Part shown: positions 7,401 through 9,410 of the stretch, in pieces
Layout of the letters: each line of letters begins with the position of its first letter
Position numbering within the stretch: position 1 is the stretch's first letter
Origin: Pseudoruminococcus_B sp937901805
Lineage (GTDB): Bacteria > Bacillota > Clostridia > Oscillospirales > Ruminococcaceae
Direction: 5' to 3'
Length of the DNA stretch: 9,410 nucleotides
Assembly (NCBI GenBank): GCA_963560245.1
Contig: CAUWNS010000047.1
Location: 1 to 9,410, forward strand
The notes under the pieces: model-generated
Database searches by the model: none
Told to the model about the DNA's origin: nothing
Seen by the model: only the letters and a program-made list of their open reading frames with translations
Program-made: the position numbers and the translations under genes

Positions 7401-7539
7401 TGATGACATCAAAGCAAATTTGCAGGTCGATTTGATTCTGCTGCTGGACGAATACGGCTATCCTCCTGTAACGCTGGATGATGTCTATAAGGAAGTACTG
7501 GAGCAGGCGGAAAACTTTAAGAAGTATTCTCGAGGTTAA
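4390..7539 (+). CDS. hsdR: Type I restriction endonuclease subunit HsdR
   Basis: This 1049-residue ATP-dependent translocase and nuclease cuts unmodified DNA in complex with HsdM and HsdS. An N-terminal PD-(D/E)xK nuclease is visible: Asp136 in RIPDG, then Glu150 and Lys152 in VVVLEFKSA. The SF2 motor follows with Walker A GATGCGKS (292-299), ITDRTDLDDQ (323-332), DEAH (396-399), FTGTP (438-442), VVDMWLTGFD (645-654) and motif VI QTISRVNR (674-681). A helical C-terminal region of about 350 residues presumably contacts HsdM/HsdS. All key residues are intact and length is normal. The ATG at 4390 is chosen because AGAGGTG sits just upstream; a GTG at 4381 would add three residues. It overlaps the preceding gene by 14 bases and is probably coupled to it. 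Its base composition is richer in G and C than the hsdS region. Confidence 0.96.
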   Translation: MANFNEHALELSIMELFKDEGYTYLAGEQIHRERTEVLLADDLRQYLYNRYAKDGITPGEVDGILLRLRNISDTVYEANKAIHKLLCDGFILNREDRTQKDLYIELIDYDNPENNIFKAVNQFEIEGVGGQFRIPDGIVFVNGIPVVVLEFKSAVKENTTIMDAYKQLTVRYRRDIPELLKYNAFVVISDGANNKYGSLFSPYDYFYAWRKVESEDKELDGINSLVTMIKGLFRKDRLLAVIKDFIYFPDSSDKELKIVCRYPQFFAATKLFENIKLHMRPDGDGKGGTYFGATGCGKSYTMLFLTRMLMKSKLFHSPTILIITDRTDLDDQLSRQFVGSKKYIGDETVISIESREKLREELQGRESGGVYLTTIQKFTEDLQLLTDRTNVICISDEAHRSQINLDQKVKVTEAGVERKYGFAKYLHDSLPNATYVGFTGTPVDGTIEVFGPVVDSYTMTESVRDGITVNLVYDGRAARVTLDNAKVKEVEQYYDQCEAQGANEHQVEESQKAVAKMEAIIGDPDRLSAVAKDFIHHYETRVAEGATVAGKAMFVCMNRNIAYDLYKIIVEMRPQWSEKKISEDEAALTDKEKKELKPIEKIKLVMTRNKDDEPALYEMLGTKDDRKEFDRQFKNPKSNFKIAIVVDMWLTGFDVSELDTIYIDKPIQQHTLIQTISRVNRVCEGKDKGLIVDYIGIKKNMNLALKKYTNFECDEFEGIEQAVTIVKDQLEVLAQMFHSFNSRDFFESSPTEQLACLNRAVEYVQLSEELETRFMAAVKRMKQAFNLCSSSEKISDEEKDYIHFYCAVRSILFKLTKGDAPDISQMNARVREMLEGAIQSDGIEELFETGKHISVDIFSDEYMDKINAIQLPNTKIKILQRLLSQAIDEFKKVNKIMGVEFADRLKRVVDEYNNRRRDESYANEVLDDIAGKLADLLAELKTEKDSFKKLGIDYEEKAFYDILKAVAKKYEFDNEYPDEKMLELSKKIKLIVDDKSRYTDWSTRDDIKANLQVDLILLLDEYGYPPVTLDDVYKEVLEQAENFKKYSRG

Positions 7540-7565
7540 AAATGCAATGAAATAATCAGGAGGAT

Positions 7566-7592
7566 TTGGCTATCCAACTTTTCGAATTCTGA
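7566..7592 (+). pseudogene. Possible vestige of a gene start (TTG GCT ATC CAA..., reads (L)AIQLFEF then stop)
   Basis: AGGAGG at 7558-7563 is followed by an eight-codon frame reading LAIQLFEF and TGA. MAIQLFE is a common beginning of Bro-N/DinD-like proteins found near type I systems, so this may be the leftover of a deleted downstream gene. The ribosome site is too close to the TTG for efficient use, and the match is short enough to be chance. Confidence 0.15.
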
Positions 7593-7601
7593 GATATATA
7601 G

Positions 7602-7639
7602 AAAGAAACAGGCTATCCACGTGGATAGCCTGTTTCTTT
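7602..7639. terminator. Bidirectional terminator: perfect 38-bp palindrome between convergent genes
   Basis: The 19 bases on each side of the 7620/7621 centre are exact reverse complements, with a purine-rich AAAGAAA start and a TTTCTTT end, so each strand shows a GC-containing stem and a T-rich tail. It sits between the end of hsdR and the end of the minus-strand DUF6076-like gene, which it overlaps by one base. Stopping transcription from both sides is the simplest role. Confidence 0.8.
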
Positions 7640-8655
7640 TACTCGTCACAAATTTCCTGAATAATAGGCTCTTGCCCAATCATCCAATTTGTAAACTGTA
7701 CAGCGGGTATTTTGCCTTGCTTGACCTGTTGTTTGCGGAGCAGTGCCTCTTTGCAGAATTGCTTCAGTGCAGCCTGTGCACGTTCGACTTGTTCGGACGG
7801 CGCGCAGGCTTTTTTTAGTTTGTCGATGCGGTTGTACCAGAACATATACTCCCGCTTGTACGCCTGCTCGTATTCTTCCTCTTTGGATTTGCTGTCGAAA
7901 CTCTTTCTTGCCGCCTTTTTACTGGCCTTGCGGCACCGTTCACTGCACAGGTTACTGCGGGCATCCGGAGCAAAGAATACCCGTCCGCATTGGCTGCAGG
8001 TGCGCATAACCATGCCGGCGTCCAGAATCCGCTGGCGGTAATAAATAAGAGCCGGTCGCAGGGAACCGCTCACTACCGCACATTCAAAGGGGACTTCTCC
8101 ATAGGGATACCAAATTTCCAGCTTGGCGTCTTCCCGATGATTCCATACGGGAACAACCGGCTTTTCCCGTTTCCAATTTGCCATCTCCGGCGAGTATTCC
8201 CCAAAGGGCAGGATCAGCAGCTGCGCATAATCCCGCAGGGCAGTTTCTGCTTTATGTTTGTCCCTTCCTCGGCAGCAGCGCAGGTACATCTCCCAAATCT
8301 GAATGGTCGCATACAGCGCGGCAGAATTCCCCATCACCAGCTGGGAAAGAAGTTCAGCCGCATTCCGCTCACCGGCAATGCGCTCCGCTGCTTTCCGCGC
8401 CGACAGCGTCCCCAAAAGGGCCCACACAGCCTCCGTCCAGCCATCAGCGGAAGTTTTCCCGAACTCGCACCAAAACGCCCCCAGTGGGCGAGTTTGGGAC
8501 AGATACAGGGGTTTATCCAAACCACGCAAAGCAGCTTCTACCTCGTATTCTGTTCCCAGCCACAACTGTTCCTTCAGCTGTTTGGTATTGACTCTCAATG
8601 CTAAAACCACCCGCTGGGTCAAAGGTTCTTTATGTTCGAAGCGATATTCTTCCAT
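7639..8655 (-). CDS. DUF6076-like protein with C-terminal zinc finger
   Basis: This 338-residue protein of unknown function has a treble-clef-like zinc site, Cys220-x2-Cys223-x13-Cys237-x3-Cys241, in RTCSQCGRVFFAP then SNLCSERCRK. This resembles the CGNR-type zinc finger, followed by a basic stretch (KASKKAARK) and a charged helix rich in Glu, Lys and Arg to about 312. That suggests nucleic-acid binding (inference). The N-terminal 200 residues have no motif I can assign. I associate this layout with DUF6076 proteins of Clostridia mobile elements, from memory only. The start at 8655 (MEEYRFEHKE) is chosen because GAGGGAG lies just before it; an upstream ATG at 8718 would lie at the -10 element of the promoter. 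It is transcribed from a strong promoter at 8707-8735 toward the shared terminator. Coding sequence is richer in G and C than the restriction genes. Confidence 0.72.
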   Translation of the reverse strand: MEEYRFEHKEPLTQRVVLALRVNTKQLKEQLWLGTEYEVEAALRGLDKPLYLSQTRPLGAFWCEFGKTSADGWTEAVWALLGTLSARKAAERIAGERNAAELLSQLVMGNSAALYATIQIWEMYLRCCRGRDKHKAETALRDYAQLLILPFGEYSPEMANWKREKPVVPVWNHREDAKLEIWYPYGEVPFECAVVSGSLRPALIYYRQRILDAGMVMRTCSQCGRVFFAPDARSNLCSERCRKASKKAARKSFDSKSKEEEYEQAYKREYMFWYNRIDKLKKACAPSEQVERAQAALKQFCKEALLRKQQVKQGKIPAVQFTNWMIGQEPIIQEICDE

Positions 8656-8706
8656 GTACTCCCTCTTTTTATGGGAATTATAATTTTGCAAGTTATGATT
8701 CCTTAT

Positions 8707-8735
8707 ATCATACCGCAAAAGTCTTGAAATGGCAA
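8707..8735 (-). promoter_or_regulatory. Sigma-A-type promoter for the DUF6076-like gene
   Basis: On the minus strand, TTGCCA (8735-8730) and TATGAT (8712-8707) are separated by 17 bases. This is close to consensus and about 50 bases before the ATG at 8655. It shares its -35 region with the divergent plus-strand promoter. Confidence 0.75.
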
Positions 8736-8752
8736 GCTTCCCGTGTTAGACT
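8724..8752 (+). promoter_or_regulatory. Divergent promoter for the small ORF
   Basis: TTGAAA (8724-8729), a 17-base spacer, and TAGACT (8747-8752) preceded by TGT form a plausible extended -10 promoter on the plus strand. Its -35 box lies inside the minus-strand promoter spacer, so only one polymerase is likely to occupy the pair at a time. The -10 matches consensus at four of six positions. Confidence 0.5.
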
Positions 8753-8790
8753 GTGGCATACAATCTTTCCTGCTTGGCGGGGGACTACAG

Positions 8791-8808
8791 GGGGTGGCAA
8801 GCCACCCC
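8791..8808 (+). promoter_or_regulatory. GC-rich hairpin in the small-ORF leader
   Basis: GGGGTGGC, AA, GCCACCCC is an exact inverted repeat, most likely a 7-bp stem with a CAAG loop. It lies about 50 bases before the GTG start and has no T-run behind it, so it is not a terminator. Leader RNA structure, a protein binding site or a transfer-origin hairpin are all possible; the sequence does not decide. Confidence 0.5.
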
Positions 8809-8857
8809 AAATCTCTTACCAGCTGGGAAAGAAAAAGAGCGTTACAGAAAAGGAGGG

Positions 8858-9025
8858 GTGTCAGCCAATCAAGTCGTTTTAGAAAACAAGACAGAACCAA
8901 TACCGCAGTCAGCGGTTGAAAGTCTTGCCCGCGCTTTGCTTCCCCAGATGCAGGCGTTTTTTGAGAGTGAACAGGGCAAACAGGCACTGAAGGAATGGCA
9001 TGAAGAAAGGGAGCGGCACAGTTGA
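8858..9025 (+). CDS. Small hypothetical protein (55 residues) preceding the serine recombinase
   Basis: The protein reads MSANQVVLEN from a GTG, then a helix SAVESLARALLPQMQAFFES and a charged end (EQGKQALKEWHEERERHS). I know of similar short proteins beside serine recombinases in Clostridia elements but cannot give a function. The start is uncertain. AGGAGG (8851-8856) ends one base before this GTG, which is tight, yet no other start codon follows before residue 29, and starting farther upstream at 8753 would translate through the leader hairpin. The coding region is followed 11 bases later by a strong terminator, so it appears to be a single-gene transcript, separate from the recombinase. 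No membrane segment or signal peptide is visible. Confidence 0.6.
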   Translation: MSANQVVLENKTEPIPQSAVESLARALLPQMQAFFESEQGKQALKEWHEERERHS

Positions 9026-9035
9026 AAGCTTCCGC

Positions 9036-9075
9036 CTGGCTGGGAGAGTTTTTCTTTCCCAGCCGGTACTTTTTT
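9036..9075 (+). terminator. Rho-independent terminator after the small ORF
   Basis: A stem of 13 pairs (9036-9048 with 9054-9066, including two G-T pairs) closes a TTTTT loop and is followed by TAC and TTTTTT (9070-9075). The 3' arm is also complementary to the leader of the same transcript at 8822-8836, which could in principle oppose termination. Confidence 0.8.
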
Positions 9076-9076
9076 G

Positions 9077-9252
9077 GATAGATTTGAGGCCGGAATTTGT
9101 ACGAGTTGGTGATAGCTTTCCGGCAGAAGTTGTGGTAGTGTGTGGTGCTAGGAAAACGGTTTTCCCAGCCAGCGACTGGTTTTGCAAGCATAGCGTTTGG
9201 ATATCCACCAAACGCACCTTGGGAGAACCCAAACCCCTTAAAACAGACAAAC
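9077..9252 (+). other. Hairpin-dense non-coding region upstream of the serine recombinase
   Basis: No credible gene lies here. Inverted repeats follow one another: 9089-9095 with 9118-9124 (GCCGGAA/TTCCGGC, 22-base loop), 9147-9156 with 9160-9169 (one mismatch), 9169-9172 with 9176-9179, 9193-9200 with 9208-9215 (GCGTTTGG/CCAAACGC), and 9219-9223 with 9228-9232 (TTGGG/CCCAA). Candidates are a structured leader or the element's attachment site, since serine integrase genes often begin next to one att site. No crossover dinucleotide can be picked without the other element end. Confidence 0.4.
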
Positions 9253-9260
9253 GGAGGTGA
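9253..9260 (+). promoter_or_regulatory. Ribosome binding site of the serine recombinase
   Basis: GGAGGTGA ends five bases before the ATG at 9266, an almost perfect match to the 16S tail. It supports this start over any alternative. Confidence 0.8.
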
Positions 9261-9265
9261 TGTGG

Positions 9266-9410
9266 ATGAAGGCGGTGATTTACGCCAGATACAGCAGCGA
9301 CAATCAGCGGGAAGAAAGCATTGAGGGGCAGCTGCGAGAATGCAAGGAGTATGCGGAGAAAAACGGGATCATGATTCTACGCCGATTGGTACGGCCCTTG
9401 CCGTATGGCG
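9266..9410 (+). CDS. Large serine recombinase, N-terminal fragment (runs off the window)
   Basis: The visible 48 codons begin MKAVIYARYSSDNQREESIEGQLRECKEYAEKNGI. This is the start of the resolvase/invertase catalytic domain of large serine recombinases that move Clostridia integrative elements. The nucleophile should be Ser10 in ARYSS, with Arg8 nearby. The first 35 residues fit the family closely. After that the frame reads MILRRLVRPLPYG, where the family normally shows a strand followed by Y-x-DRA-S/A-like residues, so the last 35-40 bases look shifted or divergent. Since the window ends here, a frameshift, a sequence-end error or a real variant cannot be told apart. It has its own ribosome site and follows the hairpin-rich region. 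Confidence 0.85.
   Translation, partial: MKAVIYARYSSDNQREESIEGQLRECKEYAEKNGIMILRRLVRPLPYG

Noticed and set aside
7990..8604. Plus-strand open frame (204 codons) opposite the DUF6076-like gene
   Set aside because: The opposite strand has a good promoter, ribosome site, cysteine motif and terminator; this frame has none of these.
8703..9250. Minus-strand frames (8703-9191 and 8909-9250) over the small ORF and the hairpin region
   Set aside because: They cross a promoter pair and a terminator and read like translated non-coding repeats; no start site support.
9000..9260. Plus-strand frame of 86 codons between the small ORF and the recombinase
   Set aside because: It starts inside the small ORF without a ribosome site and runs through the terminator stem and several inverted repeats.

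Overview
This window is an accessory locus of a low-to-moderate GC Firmicute, most likely a gut Clostridia/Oscillospiraceae-type bacterium. The clues are strong AGGAGG-type ribosome sites, sigma-A-like promoters, the HsdS INDNL motif style, and a DUF6076-like gene beside an MKAVIYARYSSDNQ-type large serine recombinase. By eye, base composition rises from AT-rich hsdS/recombinase DNA to more balanced hsdR and still richer DNA from about 7640 onward, which suggests at least two blocks of different origin.

Block 1 (1-7640) is a type I restriction-modification operon with a built-in specificity switch. The order is the hsdM 3' end, a full-length hsdS (hsdS1, 172-1302), a tyrosine recombinase (1400-2383), a half-length hsdS carrying only the first target-recognition domain (hsdS2, 2394-2915), a silent second-domain cassette in the opposite orientation (2912-3442), a DUF4238-like gene split into two overlapping frames (3502-4403), and hsdR (4390-7539). 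Four copies of a 14-bp core (674-687, 1300-1313, 2893-2906, 3449-3462) alternate in orientation and bound both second-domain cassettes. Inverting 2893-3462 would fuse hsdS2 in frame with the silent cassette and give a 349-residue HsdS. Inverting 674-1313 would cut hsdS1 to a half protein ending INDNLVA, which is exactly how hsdS2 ends now. The locus therefore reads as a phase-variable methylation and restriction system with its own recombinase, plus an unusual extra gene between hsdS and hsdR.

hsdR and the oppositely oriented DUF6076-like gene converge on a perfect 38-bp palindrome (7602-7639), a likely two-way terminator. Block 2 (7640-9410) looks like the edge of a separate mobile element. 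It holds the zinc-finger DUF6076-like gene on the minus strand, an overlapping divergent promoter pair, a 55-residue unknown protein closed by a strong terminator, about 190 bases packed with hairpins, and the first 145 bases of a serine recombinase gene. A motif GCTGGGAAAG recurs through this block in both orientations.

No tRNA, rRNA or CRISPR array was seen. Family names come from motif recognition in the translated sequence, not from a database search.
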